Assembly: GCF_000306235.2 (NCBI RefSeq)
Contig: NZ_AKWZ02000002.1
Span: 62,001-126,000 of the forward strand
From: Leptospira fainei serovar Hurstbridge str. BUT 6
GTDB taxonomy: Bacteria; Spirochaetota; Leptospiria; Leptospirales; Leptospiraceae
DNA length: 64,000 bases
Direction: 5' to 3'
Part shown: positions 9,527 through 20,788 of the stretch, piece after piece
Layout of the letters: the number at the start of each line of letters is the position of its first letter
How positions within the stretch are numbered: position 1 is the stretch's first letter
Position numbers and translations under genes: made by a program
The notes under the pieces: generated by a model
Told to the model about the DNA's origin: nothing
Databases searched by the model: none
What the model saw: the letters and a program-made list of their open reading frames with translations, nothing else

Positions 9527-10744
9527 ATGGAAGCAAAGAAACAAATCGAAATCATCAGACGCGGCTGCGTAGATGTGATTAGCGAAGAGGAACTTCTCGC
9601 TAAGCTGAACAAGAAAAAAACTCTCAAAATCAAGGCGGGCTTCGATCCGACCGCGCCCGATCTTCATTTAGGACATTTCGTCCTTCTCAGAAAAATGCGC
9701 CATTTCCAGGAGCTGGGACATGAGGTACATTTTTTATTGGGCGATTTTACTGCAATGATCGGAGATCCTACAGGGAAATCCGAAACCAGAAAACGTCTTT
9801 CGCGAGAAGAGGTCTTAGAAAATTCAAAAACCTATCAAAACCAGGTGTTCAAGGTGTTGGATAAGGAAAAAACTAAGATCGTCTATAACTCATCTTGGTG
9901 TTCTCGGATGAATTTCGAAAACGTTCTCGTCCTATCCTCAAAATACAGTGTCGCGCGGCTATTGGAACGGGATGATTTTAGTAAGAGATACAAATCCGGT
10001 CAGTCAATTTCACTTATCGAATTTCTATATCCGTTAGTACAGGGCTACGACTCGGTAGAAATGGAATCCGACGTAGAGTTGGGAGGAACGGATCAAAAAT
10101 TCAATCTTCTCGTTGGGCGCGACTTACAGCGTGAATACGGCAAGGAACCTCAATGCGTCTTGACCGTTCCGTTATTAGTGGGACTAGACGGCGTAAAAAA
10201 AATGTCCAAATCTCTCGGAAACTACGTAGGAATTACGGAAGAGCCGATAGATATGTTCGGGAAGCTGATGTCCATATCCGACGACCTTATGTGGAATTAT
10301 TACGATTTATTAACGGACCTTCCTTTGGATCAAATTTCCGAAAGAAAGGTCGGGATGGAATCCGGACGCCTACATCCGAAAGAAGTGAAGACCGAATTGG
10401 CAAAATTGATTATGGATCAGTTTTCTCCCCCTGAAAAGAATTCGGAAGCGATCGAGGAGTGGAACAGGATCCACAATCCTAAATCCAGGGCGATTCCGGA
10501 CGATATCGCAGTTACGCAGCTTGGGCAGGAATTTTTCTCCGAATCAGAAACACCCCAATTAGCTTGGATTCTGGCTAAGTTAAATTTTGTTCCGTCCGTT
10601 TCCGAGGGAAGAAGAATTATCAAATCCGGCGGAATTTATGTCAATGAGGAGAAACTCGGAGACGAGAAATTTACTCTTTCGCGAGGCAGAGAGTACTTGA
10701 TTCGGCAAGGGAAAAAGGGAAAATTCCTCCGTCTGGTCAGTTAG
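9527..10744 (+). CDS. tyrS: tyrosyl-tRNA synthetase
   Basis: 405 aa, class I synthetase that charges tRNA-Tyr. It has the HIGH-type motif HLGH (47-50, in [10 protein letters not shown]), the tyrosine-binding region [13 protein letters not shown], the KMSKS loop at 225-229 and a C-terminal S4-like RNA-binding domain ([18 protein letters not shown]). The [10 protein letters not shown] form marks the TyrZ-like branch of bacterial TyrRS. The 84-bp divergent interval with glpD is too short for a T-box leader and shows none. Confidence 0.96.
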   Translation: MEAKKQIEIIRRGCVDVISEEELLAKLNKKKTLKIKAGFDPTAPDLHLGHFVLLRKMRHFQELGHEVHFLLGDFTAMIGDPTGKSETRKRLSREEVLENSKTYQNQVFKVLDKEKTKIVYNSSWCSRMNFENVLVLSSKYSVARLLERDDFSKRYKSGQSISLIEFLYPLVQGYDSVEMESDVELGGTDQKFNLLVGRDLQREYGKEPQCVLTVPLLVGLDGVKKMSKSLGNYVGITEEPIDMFGKLMSISDDLMWNYYDLLTDLPLDQISERKVGMESGRLHPKEVKTELAKLIMDQFSPPEKNSEAIEEWNRIHNPKSRAIPDDIAVTQLGQEFFSESETPQLAWILAKLNFVPSVSEGRRIIKSGGIYVNEEKLGDEKFTLSRGREYLIRQGKKGKFLRLVS

Positions 10745-10767
10745 GTTAGTCGGTCAATATTATACCC

Positions 10768-11964
10768 ATGCTTAGCGAAGAAGAGTCGACTGTTCTTTCA
10801 AAAACGATTAAGGAAATCCAAGATACGGGAATCCAATCCGAGGTTTTGGAGCGGAAATTTCGTACTATTAGATTAGCCTCGTCCGGACTTTTCTTCTTAA
10901 TTTTGACCGTTACGACGGTTTTTGCTTTGGCGCGTCGGCTCGACTCGCTCCAAACTACCGTCGAAAAGCAGAACAAAGTCATCTCGGTTCTTTCCGAAGA
11001 CATTACAAGTCTTCGCTTGGACGAACAGCAGAGGGAAGAGGAAGTTTTGCGATTCAAATCCTCGTTGCTTGACGATGTTCCCGAAGGGGACTTACACGAA
11101 GAGATCGAAAAAAATCTCGAAATTTTAAATCAATCCCTACCGACGAAAGGAATCGGTAAAAACATCACTCGGGGAAATACAAACTTTAAAGAGATTGCTC
11201 TTACTTTCGATCTAGGTACGGGAGAAGATTTACAAATTCTTTATGAATTTATGACACGCTTTCCGATTAAGGTAACATTATTCGTATCGAACGAGAATCC
11301 CGCAAAGAAAGGAGGTTCGCTCTTTTCCAATACGAATATACATTACTTAAAAAAATTGGTGGCCTTAAAGGGGAGAGTAGTCTTCGGGAATCATACTTGG
11401 AGTCATTACAATCTTCCGCGCAGTTTAAGAGAACCCTCGCTGCGAAAACGGGCTTTGCTCAGTTACGTGAACGATGACATTCCTGATTTGAACGACTTGC
11501 TCGAAGAAATGAGAGCGGTTGAAGAAAAATTTCGAACTCTGACCGGAGCGAACTTAACGAAGTACTATCGCCTGCCTTACGGAGCAGTCGATCCGATTCT
11601 GCTCGATACGTACGCTTACTATGGATATGAAAATCATATTTTCTGGAGCAATAATTCCGTAGGATCGCTCGATGTTCCCGATTTCGTTTATAAGAAATAC
11701 GTCACGCGAAGGGACGCGTCGGGGAAAACGAAATTGATCCAAAACCCGCATTATAAAACCAAACAAGAGATGCTGGATTTCCTGTACCGCTGGGAACAAT
11801 CGGACAAGAATGGAATGAACGGCGCAATCATACTTATGCATTTAGGATCCCCAAGGCAGACCGAAAAATTAATCTATATTCTTCCCGATTTTATCCAAGC
11901 TATGTTGGACAAAGGTTATAAATTCGTGACTGTTCCGGAAATTTTAAACGACCAGCAAGACTAA
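10768..11964 (+). CDS. membrane-anchored polysaccharide deacetylase-like protein
   Basis: 398 aa. One membrane segment (about 32-54, LASSGLFFLILTVTTVFAL) is followed by a coiled coil (58-125), then a NodB-like domain (about 145-390), so the enzyme domain should face the periplasm. NodB motifs seen are TFDLGTG (motif 1), the two metal histidines in GNHTWSH (motif 2), YRLPYGAV (motif 3) and ILMHLGS (motif 5). Motif 1 normally reads TFDDG; here the second Asp, a metal ligand, is Leu, so activity or metal use may differ. The likely substrate is peptidoglycan or another N-acetylated glycan. It starts 23 nt after tyrS, probably cotranscribed. Confidence 0.82.
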   Translation: MLSEEESTVLSKTIKEIQDTGIQSEVLERKFRTIRLASSGLFFLILTVTTVFALARRLDSLQTTVEKQNKVISVLSEDITSLRLDEQQREEEVLRFKSSLLDDVPEGDLHEEIEKNLEILNQSLPTKGIGKNITRGNTNFKEIALTFDLGTGEDLQILYEFMTRFPIKVTLFVSNENPAKKGGSLFSNTNIHYLKKLVALKGRVVFGNHTWSHYNLPRSLREPSLRKRALLSYVNDDIPDLNDLLEEMRAVEEKFRTLTGANLTKYYRLPYGAVDPILLDTYAYYGYENHIFWSNNSVGSLDVPDFVYKKYVTRRDASGKTKLIQNPHYKTKQEMLDFLYRWEQSDKNGMNGAIILMHLGSPRQTEKLIYILPDFIQAMLDKGYKFVTVPEILNDQQD

Positions 11965-12044
11965 GCGGTCTAGATTAAACTTCTTATAATAATATTTAAA
12001 CCGGAGCAGAGCGCCTCCTCCGGATTCTCCCTCGCGTGCCCGCG

Positions 12045-12236
12045 CTATGATTCGATACTTTGATGAGACGAAACGAGAAATCGCTGTGCTGCGATTTCAT
12101 TATTCGAAACCGATAGTGTCGCTTGAACAATACCCTTTGCATTACTGGAAAGCGGCTTAAATGCCATCAATAAATCCTGGCCGGAGCAACCGGTTGTAGA
12201 AGCGCTTCCGTCCGATCCAAGAACATCTGCTTCCAA
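12045..12236 (-). pseudogene. possible short gene or gene remnant in a 374-bp gap
   Basis: The interval 11965-12338 has no convincing gene. The only open stretch of note is on the minus strand: it starts at a TTG (12236), is open somewhat further upstream to a TAA near 12270, and ends at 12045 (about 63 aa). It contains DVLGSDGSASTTGCSGQDL and NEIAAQRFLVSS, compositionally like an exported or lipoprotein fragment, but it lacks a ribosome site, signal peptide or known domain. A decayed gene is one reading; chance is another. Confidence 0.25.
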
Positions 12237-12338
12237 GAACCAAGATTCTTTTTGTCGAAACTTCCGCGTCCGGAAGTCTTATCGTGGGTTTACAGGATCT
12301 AAGAGTCTTTACTTCGCAGAAGCTTTTCTAAATACGCT

Positions 12339-15300
12339 CTATTTCTTCTTCTTTTCCTTTTGAGGAGTCGGGGAAGAAACGAAAGAATAAACCGGCTGAT
12401 TCCGTTTTGAATTCCAAATTCGATTCGACAAACCCGAAAACCAAGCTTGGTATCGATATAGATGAAGATAAAAGACGGGAACCATTACCAACGTAACTAA
12501 GCTCGCAAAAGCTAGTCCCCAACCGAATGCCAAAGCCATCGGAACCAAGAACGGATCGAACCCTCCGATTCCGTAGGCGGTTGGAAGTAATCCTAGAACG
12601 GTCGTCACCGTAGTTAAAATCACGGCTCGGAGTCGTAAATTCCCGGTTTCCAAAAGCACTTCTATAATATCTTTGTTCGGGTTAGCTTTCCGAAGAGAGT
12701 TGGCAAAATCCACGAGAACGATCGAGTCGTTAACTACGACTCCTGAAAGACCCACGATTCCTAAAAACGCCAAGAATCCGAAGTATTCTCCGTGAGAAAC
12801 GAACGCAAGAATGACTCCGATAAACGAAAACGGTATCGCACTGACTACGACCAGTGGCTGCAATAAGGAGCCGAACAGGGAAGCGAGTATGATATAAATA
12901 ATCAGAAAGGCGGCTGCGAAAGCAAGTCCCAAGGATTTAAACGAATCGTCCGTATCCTTATTCTCTCCTCCGAACCGCACCGTATATCCCGGATACTTTT
13001 CGAGAATCTTACGGGCGTCGGCCAATTTTTTCGTTTCCGAGTTCGCTTTACTTGGATTCGTATTTTTACCCGAAGCAAGATTTGCGGAAACGGTCATGAC
13101 ACGTTTTCCATCCAAATGATTGATATTGGAGAAGCCCGGATTTCTTTGTATGGTGACGAGTCTCGAAACGGGAATCATTTTCCCCTGCAAATTCGAAACA
13201 TATACGTGATTCAAGCTGGTAACAGACTGACGATAGGATTCGGGGAAACGGACCTTTACTTCTACTTCCTCGTCGGTACGCTTGATCTTCGTCGCGACTG
13301 TTCCTTGAAAAGCCGTATTGATGGCCTGCGCGACTCGGGTTACGGAAACGCCGGCGGTCGAGGCAAGGGATTCACTGACCTTAATACGAACCTCGTCCTT
13401 TCCTTCGTTAAAATCGTCGGCGATATCGGTAACTCCGTTCACTTTTCCCAAAACCTCTTTGTATTCGGCCGCGATTTTCAAGAGCGTATCGTATTCATCT
13501 CCGCGGATTTCGATCGCAATCGGTTTTCCCACAGGAGGGCCGCCGGAAAGTTTTTCGTATTCAAGGGCGACTAACTTCCCACGTAAGGATGCAAATTCCT
13601 CGGGAATCACGATCGGCTCATCGACATCGCATTCGTCCTTCTTATTAATGGCTTCTTGCTTGATCCGTCCTTCTTCGATTTTACGAGATTCATCGTTCAA
13701 AAGCCAGAGAGTCCTTTTCCGTAAACGTCTGATGATATCGTCGGTCTTATGGCATTTTTTACGATTTTCTTCGGCAGTTAGATAGGCCATCGTCATTCCA
13801 AAATGCTTTCCGCGTTTGGTAAACGGGTCGTTCGGGTTTGCTTGAATGATCCCGACCCTCGTGGCGTAATTTTCCAAATCTTCCGGGGGAATCTTTGCGA
13901 TTTCCTTTTCGATCACTTTTAGATAGCGGTAAGTTTCCGAAAGACTGGCGCCAGTCTTGACGGTAATTTTTGCGTAAAACTGATCTACCGAACCGGGGAA
14001 TAATTTAAACCGCGGATAATTCGCAAGAATAACGAAACTTACGATTAAAAGTCCGAGGATACCGAAAGTCATGGACCAAGGGTGGGAGAGAGAAAACTTT
14101 AAAACGGGAATATACTTCGTATTACGAAATCTCGCAAACCAACCCGATTCTCCTTTGATTTCTCCGGTTTTAACATTTCTCTTATTGATATCGTATAAGT
14201 GATTAGGAAGGATAAAGAACGCCTCCGTGAGGGAAGCACAAAGAGCTATGATCACGACCAGCGGAATACTGTACACGAATTTTCCGAAGATTCCCGACAT
14301 GAATAACATCGGGGCAAATGCGGCGATGGTCGTTGTTACCGTCGCGGTAACGGGAGAAACGACCTCCAAAGTACCTTTTAAGGTGGCTTCGTACGGAGGC
14401 AGACCTTCTTCTATATACCTGTACACATTTTCGCAGATAATGATGGCGTCATCGACGAGTATTCCCACTACCAACACTAAACCGAACATCGAAATCAAAT
14501 TCAAGGTCAGTCCGAAATAATTCATTAAGATGAAAGTAGCGCCGAAGGAAACCGGAATTCCGAGCGCGGTCATTAAAGCGACTCTCCAGCCTAAAAAGAA
14601 GAAAAGGGAAGCCGTCACTAAAACCATTCCGAAACCTGCGTTCGAAATGAGTACGTTCAATCGACGGCGAATATACTTGGATAAATCGTTTACGAATGCA
14701 TATTCATATTCCGTATTACTTTGGCGGAATTTCTCGACGGTCTTTTTCACGTCGTCGACGACTTTGATCGCGTCCGAGCTTTGTCGTTTTAGAACCGTCA
14801 ACGCGACGGTCTTTTTTCCGTTCACATTTTCCAAATAATCGGCTTCTTTTAGACCTTCCGTGACTTTGGACACGTCCTGAACTCGAATCGCATATCCGAT
14901 TTCGTTACCTCTAACATGCACTCTGGAAATTTCGTCGGGGGTATCGAATTCTCCCACGGTTCGAAGAATGATTTCCTTTTCGGAACCGATTACGTTTCCG
15001 CCGGGTACATTCACATTCCGATTTCGTAATGCGCTAATTACGTCCTGACCGGTCAAATAACGGCTATTCAAACCGCCCGGATTCAGATCCACCTGCATTT
15101 CGGTGTCTCTCCATCCGCGGCGCACGACTTTTGCTACTCCGGAAATATCGAGTAAGGATTGTTCTACGATTTTTGCGTGGGCTTTTAGTTTCTTCTCGGA
15201 TTCAATCGATCCGTCGTCGCTTTTTAACGTGACGGAAACTTCGATCACCGGAGTTCTCGCCGTCGTAATCTCGGTTACGATCGGATCCTCCGCATCTTCC

Positions 15301-15662
15301 GGAACATCCTCCACCCGGTCGATGGCGGATTTGATATCGTCTACTACTTTCTGGGAATCTTTCGCATCAGGATCCAGAGTGACTACGATACCGGATCTAC
15401 CTTCGATAGAGGCGGATCTATATTCCTTAATTCCGTCCACTTCTTTGATCGCCTTTTCCAAAGGATTGGTAACCAATTTCTCCACTTCTTGAGGTGAAGC
15501 TCCCGGATACAAAGTGGAAATGGAAACGATATCGAAATTGATATTAGGAAACGCTTCCCGGTTCATCAAAACGGCAGTCAACCCGCCAAACATAATGATA
15601 AGGAATGTGAGAAGATTGACGAAGATACTCTTCGAAAGAAAATATTCTAGAATAGTTTTCAT
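12339..15662 (-). CDS. RND efflux transporter, AcrB/HAE1-type inner-membrane pump
   Basis: 1107 aa, slightly longer than AcrB. It begins with an inner-membrane segment ([20 protein letters not shown]) followed by the porter-domain opening [21 protein letters not shown]. The proton-relay acidic pair is in TM4 ([21 protein letters not shown]). A second set of membrane segments lies in the C-terminal half ([40 protein letters not shown]). The DD pair and lack of the metal-type VDGAIV motif argue for organic substrates. No membrane-fusion or TolC partner is adjacent, so it must share one encoded elsewhere. It is last in a minus-strand run after def. Confidence 0.9.
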   Translation of the reverse strand: MKTILEYFLSKSIFVNLLTFLIIMFGGLTAVLMNREAFPNINFDIVSISTLYPGASPQEVEKLVTNPLEKAIKEVDGIKEYRSASIEGRSGIVVTLDPDAKDSQKVVDDIKSAIDRVEDVPEDAEDPIVTEITTARTPVIEVSVTLKSDDGSIESEKKLKAHAKIVEQSLLDISGVAKVVRRGWRDTEMQVDLNPGGLNSRYLTGQDVISALRNRNVNVPGGNVIGSEKEIILRTVGEFDTPDEISRVHVRGNEIGYAIRVQDVSKVTEGLKEADYLENVNGKKTVALTVLKRQSSDAIKVVDDVKKTVEKFRQSNTEYEYAFVNDLSKYIRRRLNVLISNAGFGMVLVTASLFFFLGWRVALMTALGIPVSFGATFILMNYFGLTLNLISMFGLVLVVGILVDDAIIICENVYRYIEEGLPPYEATLKGTLEVVSPVTATVTTTIAAFAPMLFMSGIFGKFVYSIPLVVIIALCASLTEAFFILPNHLYDINKRNVKTGEIKGESGWFARFRNTKYIPVLKFSLSHPWSMTFGILGLLIVSFVILANYPRFKLFPGSVDQFYAKITVKTGASLSETYRYLKVIEKEIAKIPPEDLENYATRVGIIQANPNDPFTKRGKHFGMTMAYLTAEENRKKCHKTDDIIRRLRKRTLWLLNDESRKIEEGRIKQEAINKKDECDVDEPIVIPEEFASLRGKLVALEYEKLSGGPPVGKPIAIEIRGDEYDTLLKIAAEYKEVLGKVNGVTDIADDFNEGKDEVRIKVSESLASTAGVSVTRVAQAINTAFQGTVATKIKRTDEEVEVKVRFPESYRQSVTSLNHVYVSNLQGKMIPVSRLVTIQRNPGFSNINHLDGKRVMTVSANLASGKNTNPSKANSETKKLADARKILEKYPGYTVRFGGENKDTDDSFKSLGLAFAAAFLIIYIILASLFGSLLQPLVVVSAIPFSFIGVILAFVSHGEYFGFLAFLGIVGLSGVVVNDSIVLVDFANSLRKANPNKDIIEVLLETGNLRLRAVILTTVTTVLGLLPTAYGIGGFDPFLVPMALAFGWGLAFASLVTLVMVPVFYLHLYRYQAWFSGLSNRIWNSKRNQPVYSFVSSPTPQKEKKKK

Positions 15663-15695
15663 GGAGAACCCGGTCCAGGTTTGAAAGACGAATAA

Positions 15696-16232
15696 TCAGT
15701 CTAGGATCGGACCTGTCAATTCCATAGAATCGTTAAAACCGAAAAGTTTGGTGCTTTTTAGCCGGTCTACATACAAAACACCCTTCAAATGATCGCATTC
15801 ATGCTGGAAAACGACAGCTTCGTAGCCTTGCAGCACTTCTTCATGCCGATTCCCTTTTTCGTCCATCCAAGTAACTCGAATTTTGTTCGGCCTTTCCACA
15901 AAGCCTCGCATTCCAGGAACGGAAAGGCAGCCTTCCCAATTCCCATCGACAGATTCGGTCAGGGGGGTTATCTCGGGATTTAAAATCACTCTCTCCAGAA
16001 CGCGGGAGCTTTCAGGATAATCTTCCTTTGGGTCGGTGCCTACGACAACCATCTGTTTCAGAATTCCAATTTGAGGAGCCGCTAAACCGACGCCCTCCGC
16101 GTGCCGCATGGTATCGAACATATCTTTAATGAGCTTTTTAAACTCTTTGGTAAGTAGTTCGTCAGGATGCACAGGTTCGCTCGATTTACGCAGTACTGGA
16201 TCACCTATCTTAAGAATTTTACGAATGGACAT
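15696..16232 (-). CDS. def: peptide deformylase
   Basis: 178 aa. Removes the formyl group from nascent N-terminal Met. All three motifs are complete: [10 protein letters not shown] (47-56), EGCLSVP with metal ligand C102, and HECDH with ligands H144 and H148 and catalytic E145. ATG at 16232. It follows the alpha/beta-hydrolase-like gene by six nt and precedes the RND gene by 33 nt, so the three are likely cotranscribed. Confidence 0.97.
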   Translation of the reverse strand: MSIRKILKIGDPVLRKSSEPVHPDELLTKEFKKLIKDMFDTMRHAEGVGLAAPQIGILKQMVVVGTDPKEDYPESSRVLERVILNPEITPLTESVDGNWEGCLSVPGMRGFVERPNKIRVTWMDEKGNRHEEVLQGYEAVVFQHECDHLKGVLYVDRLKSTKLFGFNDSMELTGPILD

Positions 16233-16238
16233 ATTAAT

Positions 16239-16925
16239 TTAGAATTTAGTCTTAATCCTAGACTTAGACCGTTTTTGCCCACTATTATTCCAGAACAACT
16301 CCAGGATTTTATTCAACTTATGCATGTCCGGTTCGGAAAATCTAGGATTTCTGGTTTCCCAACGATAAATTTGAGTCCGCTTTGATAAGCGAGAGAGATG
16401 TTCCGCCTGAGCCGATAGTTGTCCGACGGTCCTTGGCAGGAGGATCCCCAAAAACGCCGATATTTCCGATTCGTAAATATCGTTCTCATCGAACTGAGAG
16501 AGAATTTTATCCAACGAAAACGGGTCGGTTAAGAATCGCGGTAAAAGGCTTAGATTCTTTAGAATCCAATCGGCCTTCTCCAAAATCGGTAGCGCAAATC
16601 CGGAGACCGGACTCGGGTTCGGAAAGAGCAGAAAAAGAGATTGGACGGCTTCCTTGTTTTTAAGAGCGAGTTCCCATGCAAATCTCGTGGAGAAACCTTC
16701 GGCAACTAAATTTACTTTTCTTTTTCTGGAGGAGACGTATGCAAATAATTCGTTGAAAGTCTCCGTTCCGAAATTCTTAGGAGGAACGGCAAAGGTTAAA
16801 TGAAAACCGTCGGGTGAATTCGGCTCTCGGGATGAAAAAGACAAATTCCAACCATCCCTGATCCAGAGAATTTCCTCTCCTTTAGGGGTTCCTTTACTAG
16901 TAAAACTCCAATGGTTATCGTTCAT
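16239..16925 (-). CDS. alpha/beta-hydrolase-like protein, degenerate
   Basis: About 228 aa from the ATG at 16925 (a TTG three codons further out is the alternative). The segment VNLVAEGFSTRFAWELALKN looks like the strand-nucleophile elbow-helix of an alpha/beta hydrolase, with Ser in GFST, but the usual G-x-S-x-G ends in Arg rather than Gly. It continues with AVQSLFLLFPNPSP, as after the elbow in esterases. The C-terminus is very basic (GQKRSKSRIKTKF). No clear His or Asp partner can be assigned. It lies between tRNA-Ala and def on the same strand. Function unknown; the family call is tentative. Confidence 0.6.
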   Translation of the reverse strand: MNDNHWSFTSKGTPKGEEILWIRDGWNLSFSSREPNSPDGFHLTFAVPPKNFGTETFNELFAYVSSRKRKVNLVAEGFSTRFAWELALKNKEAVQSLFLLFPNPSPVSGFALPILEKADWILKNLSLLPRFLTDPFSLDKILSQFDENDIYESEISAFLGILLPRTVGQLSAQAEHLSRLSKRTQIYRWETRNPRFSEPDMHKLNKILELFWNNSGQKRSKSRIKTKF

Positions 16926-16989
16926 CGGTCTCAAAAGATATTGACAGTGATTCTGAAACGTAAGTAGTTATAGGGGAATTGGGAAGGCG

Positions 16990-17063
<74 letters not shown>

Positions 17064-17124
17064 TCGGGCCCCACGATCCCATGAGAGGTCGTACTGTCAA
17101 TAGATAATTGTTAGGAGCATGTGG

Positions 17125-17430
17125 ATGAGCGAATCCATAGAGGAACTAAAGAAAAAAATAAAAATCCAGAACGACATTATCAAGGGCTACGAAAAAGTCC
17201 TGCGACTGAACGAACAGGAATTAGAAAATGCTGATGAAATCATTAGAATGTATGAAACGATTATTCAATATTCCGGACAAGAATTGAAAGACGTTAAGGA
17301 GGCGTTTGACGCAACCTCAGTCGTTACAAATCTTTCTAGAGATGAACTCATTTCTGCAATGAATCGAATCAAAGAATTGGAACTTGCTAACAAGAAACTT
17401 CGGGAAGAATCTCTTAAGTTTCAATCTTAA
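17125..17430 (+). CDS. small coiled-coil protein
   Basis: 101 aa from ATG 17125, preferred to the ATG at 17119 because AGGAG (17112-17116) is then 8 nt away rather than 2. Nearly the whole protein is predicted by eye to be heptad-repeat helix: EELKKKIKIQNDIIKGYEK, ELENADEIIRMYETIIQ, then DELISAMNRIKELELANKK. No signal peptide. It ends 9 nt before the large phosphatase gene and is probably translated with it, so it may be a scaffold or regulator of that partner-switching module. Family not recognised. Confidence 0.8.
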   Translation: MSESIEELKKKIKIQNDIIKGYEKVLRLNEQELENADEIIRMYETIIQYSGQELKDVKEAFDATSVVTNLSRDELISAMNRIKELELANKKLREESLKFQS

Positions 17431-17439
17431 CCTTCACCA

Positions 17440-20205
17440 TTGACCCAGATTAAGAAACAGGAGACTCTGCTTCGCAGCCGTCCCGACGGCTCCCTCTCTT
17501 TAGAGGAAGGGGAAGGAGTCTCCGCGATCTTTGACAGCTTTTTGCGTGAGTCAATGACCTTGACTCATGCGGAAGCCGGGGCCGTATTTTCCAGAATCAA
17601 TCCCGGAGAACTTAGACTTGTTTCCGGAGTAGCCACTAAGGATTTGGTGGAGGCGGGAGATTGGGCATTTTCTCAAGCAGGAAAAGATCTACTACTCGAG
17701 AAAGGTAAAACTCCTCCCTGGGCTAAGCATCATTCCAATTCTCCAATCATTATCTGTAAATTAAAAATCGATGAAACAGGATCATCCCTTCCGAAAGGAG
17801 CGGTTTATGCAGTCTTGGTTCTTCGAGGAATGCAAACGGCGGACCGATTCGCAAAGACCGACTTTGAATTGTTGCGAACCACATGCAAAACGATCGGAAG
17901 ACTCTTAAAAGAATCCTATCTCTCCGGCGACTCATCCTTAGTAACATTATCCTTGCTAGCCACCACCCAATTAGTGTTGGAAGCCGCGCAAGCCAAACGA
18001 CAATCCGAAAGATTCGATTTTCTGCTAACCGAAGTGATACGAGTTTCGGGGCTGATCAATTCTTCCTTGGATCTCTCTCAACTGTTGGAAGCCATTATGC
18101 TTTCCTCCAAAACCGTATTTCGGACCGAAGCTTGCAGCGTTTTATTACTGGATGAAACAAAGGAATATCTATATTTTCACACAGTTTTAGGCGAAAAGAG
18201 CGAAGCCGTTACAAAGATGAAAGTACCGATCGGTAAGGGTATTGCGGGTATGGTCGTGCGCGAAAGCAAACCTATGATCATAAACGATGCGCAAAACGAC
18301 GATCGAGTATATAAAGAGGTGGATCGAGCCTCGCAATTTACGACGCGAAATATTATGGCGGCCCCTCTAGTCGCAAACGACGAGGTGATCGGGGTCATCG
18401 AAGCGATCAACACGGTCGATCGGGAATCGTTTAACAACGAAGACTTGGAACTATTCTTAAGTTTTTCGGGAACGTCCGCTCTCGCGATCCAGAAAACCGG
18501 GTTATTGCAGAATCTAGAATTAGCGAACAGAGACTTGCGTAAGAAAGTCTCCGAGCTTGAATCTTTATTCGAACTTTCTCATGCAGTGACTCAATCCCGA
18601 AATCGTTTGAGCTTGGTTCGGAAAACGATCCGATTAGTAAATCGAGAATTGGATGCATCCATCTCCGGCGTATTTTTATACAGCGTGACCAAGGATGGAT
18701 ATATCAATTGCGCGTATTTTGACGGGCAAACCGAAAGAATCGATCGAATTCCGGAAGTCGAGATAGAAGGTTCACAGATCTACTCGAGCATAATCGAAGG
18801 CTTACCCGTCCTGAAGCGCGATATTTTGGATCACCCTTTTCCTCACGCTTTAGATCGCTCTTATTTAAAAGGTTCTTATATTATCGTTCCATTATTCTTG
18901 TCTAGCGGAGAACCGTACGGCGCATTGACGGTCGCGGATCGCAGAGACAAACTTTCTTACCGCGATTCCGATTTCAAACTTTTGCAAACGATGGCGTCTC
19001 AGGTGACAAAAGGATTCGAGGCGTTTCGACTTAGGAATGAGATGCTTGCGAAGAAAGCGATTCAGCAGGAAATCGATATTACTCGAAAAATTCAGCAGAA
19101 CATTCTTCCTTCGGAAAAAGTATTCCTCTCCAACTTCGATTTGGGAATCCTTTCCGTTCCTGCAAAAGACGTATCCGGAGATTTTTACGATTATTATCAG
19201 TATAGCGACGGACAATATTCCTTCTTAGTCGCCGATGTTTCCGGAAAGAGTTTACCGGCAGCGCTATTCATGGCAATGAGCTCTTCGATTATTCGAACAT
19301 TGGCTAGAAATCACGATCTGACTCCGGAAGAAATTTTACGCCAAGGGAATGAACTCATTTTCGAGGATTCTCATTTCGGGATGTTCGTCACCGCTTTTTT
19401 TATTCATTATAATCCTTCGATCTTCACGGTAGAATACGCTTCCGCCGGTCATAACGATCAAGTCTGGATCAAAGAGGACGGTTCTTATGAATTGATCAAA
19501 GGCCAGGGTCCGCCGTTGGGGGTCATTCCTACGGCAAAATACCGAGGAGGTAATTTTAGGGTAAAACCGGGAGATATCGTCGTACTGTACACGGACGGAG
19601 CAGTGGAAGAAAAGGACGCTCAAGGGTTCGAATTCGGATTGGAGCGGATGATCGAGGAAATTCGTAGCCGAAGACACTTCTCTTCGCAAAAAATCATAGA
19701 AGAATTATACGGGGAGATCCGCAAATTTTCCGGATCAAAAGAACCGTTCGACGACTTTACCGTTCTAGTTTTAAAATTCAACGACGATTATCAATTTTAT
19801 AGGACCTTTGACGCGAATACCGCCCAAATTCCAGTGTTTAGAGAATTCATTTACGACACGATCAAAGTACGCAATCTGGACGAAGCTTTCCGCGATGATA
19901 TCCTACTTGCTTGCGACGAAGCCGGAACAAATATAGTAATGCACGGATATAAGGATACCCTTCTAAGGAATCCGAAATTCGATTGTAAAATACGCTTCAC
20001 TGAGGATTCTATCACGATCGTCCTGACCGATTCCGGTACGGGTTTCGATCGAACTAGAGTTAAGGATCCGTCCATCGAGGAAAACCTTTCCGGAAAACGG
20101 AAAGGCGGATTCGGGGTTTACCTAATTGAAAAACTGATGGATTCGGTTGATTACCGAATCGAAGAGGGTAGGAATATTCTTACTCTTCGAAAAAACTTTC
20201 GCTAA
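17440..20205 (+). CDS. GAF-PP2C serine phosphatase fused to RsbW-like kinase domain
   Basis: 921 aa. GAF-like sensory domains at about 10-165, 205-350 (clear: [21 protein letters not shown]) and 368-520. Next comes a short linker helix ([13 protein letters not shown]) and an RsbU/SpoIIE-type PP2C phosphatase (about 560-770) with metal motifs DVSGDFYDY and [16 protein letters not shown], then ASAGHND and LYTDGAVE. The C-terminal domain (790-920) is an RsbW-like HATPase: [35 protein letters not shown]. The protein thus combines the phosphatase and kinase that normally act in opposite directions on a STAS antagonist, and such an antagonist is the next gene. TTG start at 17440. Confidence 0.9.
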   Translation: MTQIKKQETLLRSRPDGSLSLEEGEGVSAIFDSFLRESMTLTHAEAGAVFSRINPGELRLVSGVATKDLVEAGDWAFSQAGKDLLLEKGKTPPWAKHHSNSPIIICKLKIDETGSSLPKGAVYAVLVLRGMQTADRFAKTDFELLRTTCKTIGRLLKESYLSGDSSLVTLSLLATTQLVLEAAQAKRQSERFDFLLTEVIRVSGLINSSLDLSQLLEAIMLSSKTVFRTEACSVLLLDETKEYLYFHTVLGEKSEAVTKMKVPIGKGIAGMVVRESKPMIINDAQNDDRVYKEVDRASQFTTRNIMAAPLVANDEVIGVIEAINTVDRESFNNEDLELFLSFSGTSALAIQKTGLLQNLELANRDLRKKVSELESLFELSHAVTQSRNRLSLVRKTIRLVNRELDASISGVFLYSVTKDGYINCAYFDGQTERIDRIPEVEIEGSQIYSSIIEGLPVLKRDILDHPFPHALDRSYLKGSYIIVPLFLSSGEPYGALTVADRRDKLSYRDSDFKLLQTMASQVTKGFEAFRLRNEMLAKKAIQQEIDITRKIQQNILPSEKVFLSNFDLGILSVPAKDVSGDFYDYYQYSDGQYSFLVADVSGKSLPAALFMAMSSSIIRTLARNHDLTPEEILRQGNELIFEDSHFGMFVTAFFIHYNPSIFTVEYASAGHNDQVWIKEDGSYELIKGQGPPLGVIPTAKYRGGNFRVKPGDIVVLYTDGAVEEKDAQGFEFGLERMIEEIRSRRHFSSQKIIEELYGEIRKFSGSKEPFDDFTVLVLKFNDDYQFYRTFDANTAQIPVFREFIYDTIKVRNLDEAFRDDILLACDEAGTNIVMHGYKDTLLRNPKFDCKIRFTEDSITIVLTDSGTGFDRTRVKDPSIEENLSGKRKGGFGVYLIEKLMDSVDYRIEEGRNILTLRKNFR

Positions 20206-20221
20206 ACGGCGGTTGGAAAGA

Positions 20222-20551
20222 ATGGAGCTCACGGTAGAAATAAAAGGGAATTCGCGCGTCGTTCATCTGATTGGAAATATGGATGTCCATAATACCCATA
20301 AGATCGAACAAGCGTTCATGGAGCATATTAACAAGGCAAAGGAATCGAATATCGTTCTCGACATGTCGAATGTTGAATTCGTTTCTTCAGCAGGGTTAAG
20401 AGTCATTGTAGCCTCGCTTCGCGTCTGCAAAGAAAGGGAAATTCAGCTTAAATTGGCCGCTTTGAGACCCGCAGTCCGCAAAGTTTTTGAAATCATCGAT
20501 ATGGATTCGCTTTTCAAAATCTACGATACGGTGGATTCATCCTTACAATAA
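20222..20551 (+). CDS. STAS-domain anti-sigma factor antagonist
   Basis: 109 aa, a single STAS domain. The core motif NIVLDMSNVEFVSSAGLRVI corresponds to the phosphorylation site of RsbV/SpoIIAA; by alignment the acceptor is S56 in VSSAGLR. ATG 20222 follows GGAAAG. It lies 16 nt after the phosphatase/kinase fusion, which should both dephosphorylate it and, through its RsbW-like domain, phosphorylate or bind it. The final target (a sigma factor or another effector) is not in the window. Confidence 0.92.
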   Translation: MELTVEIKGNSRVVHLIGNMDVHNTHKIEQAFMEHINKAKESNIVLDMSNVEFVSSAGLRVIVASLRVCKEREIQLKLAALRPAVRKVFEIIDMDSLFKIYDTVDSSLQ

Positions 20552-20788
20552 TCCGAAACCGAGCTTATTTCATATCCCGAAATCATCGGATCAGAAAGTA
20601 ACAAAGCGACTCTTACCGAATACGTAGGAGTTCTTTCCTTTATTTTACGCTTTCCTCTCAGGCCTTTCTAGAAAAACTGTGTACCGGCACTCTCAAAGCC
20701 TCATTACCGACCTTCTTTAATAAGCGGCAGGAATGTTTTAGTCGGTTTTGGGATCGCCTTTTTTATTTCCCAGCGGACAGGACCAAGT

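Noticed and set aside
13116..13785. Two open frames of about 150 aa antisense to the RND pump
   Set aside because: They lie inside a well-supported gene on the other strand and have low-complexity Ser/Arg-rich translations.
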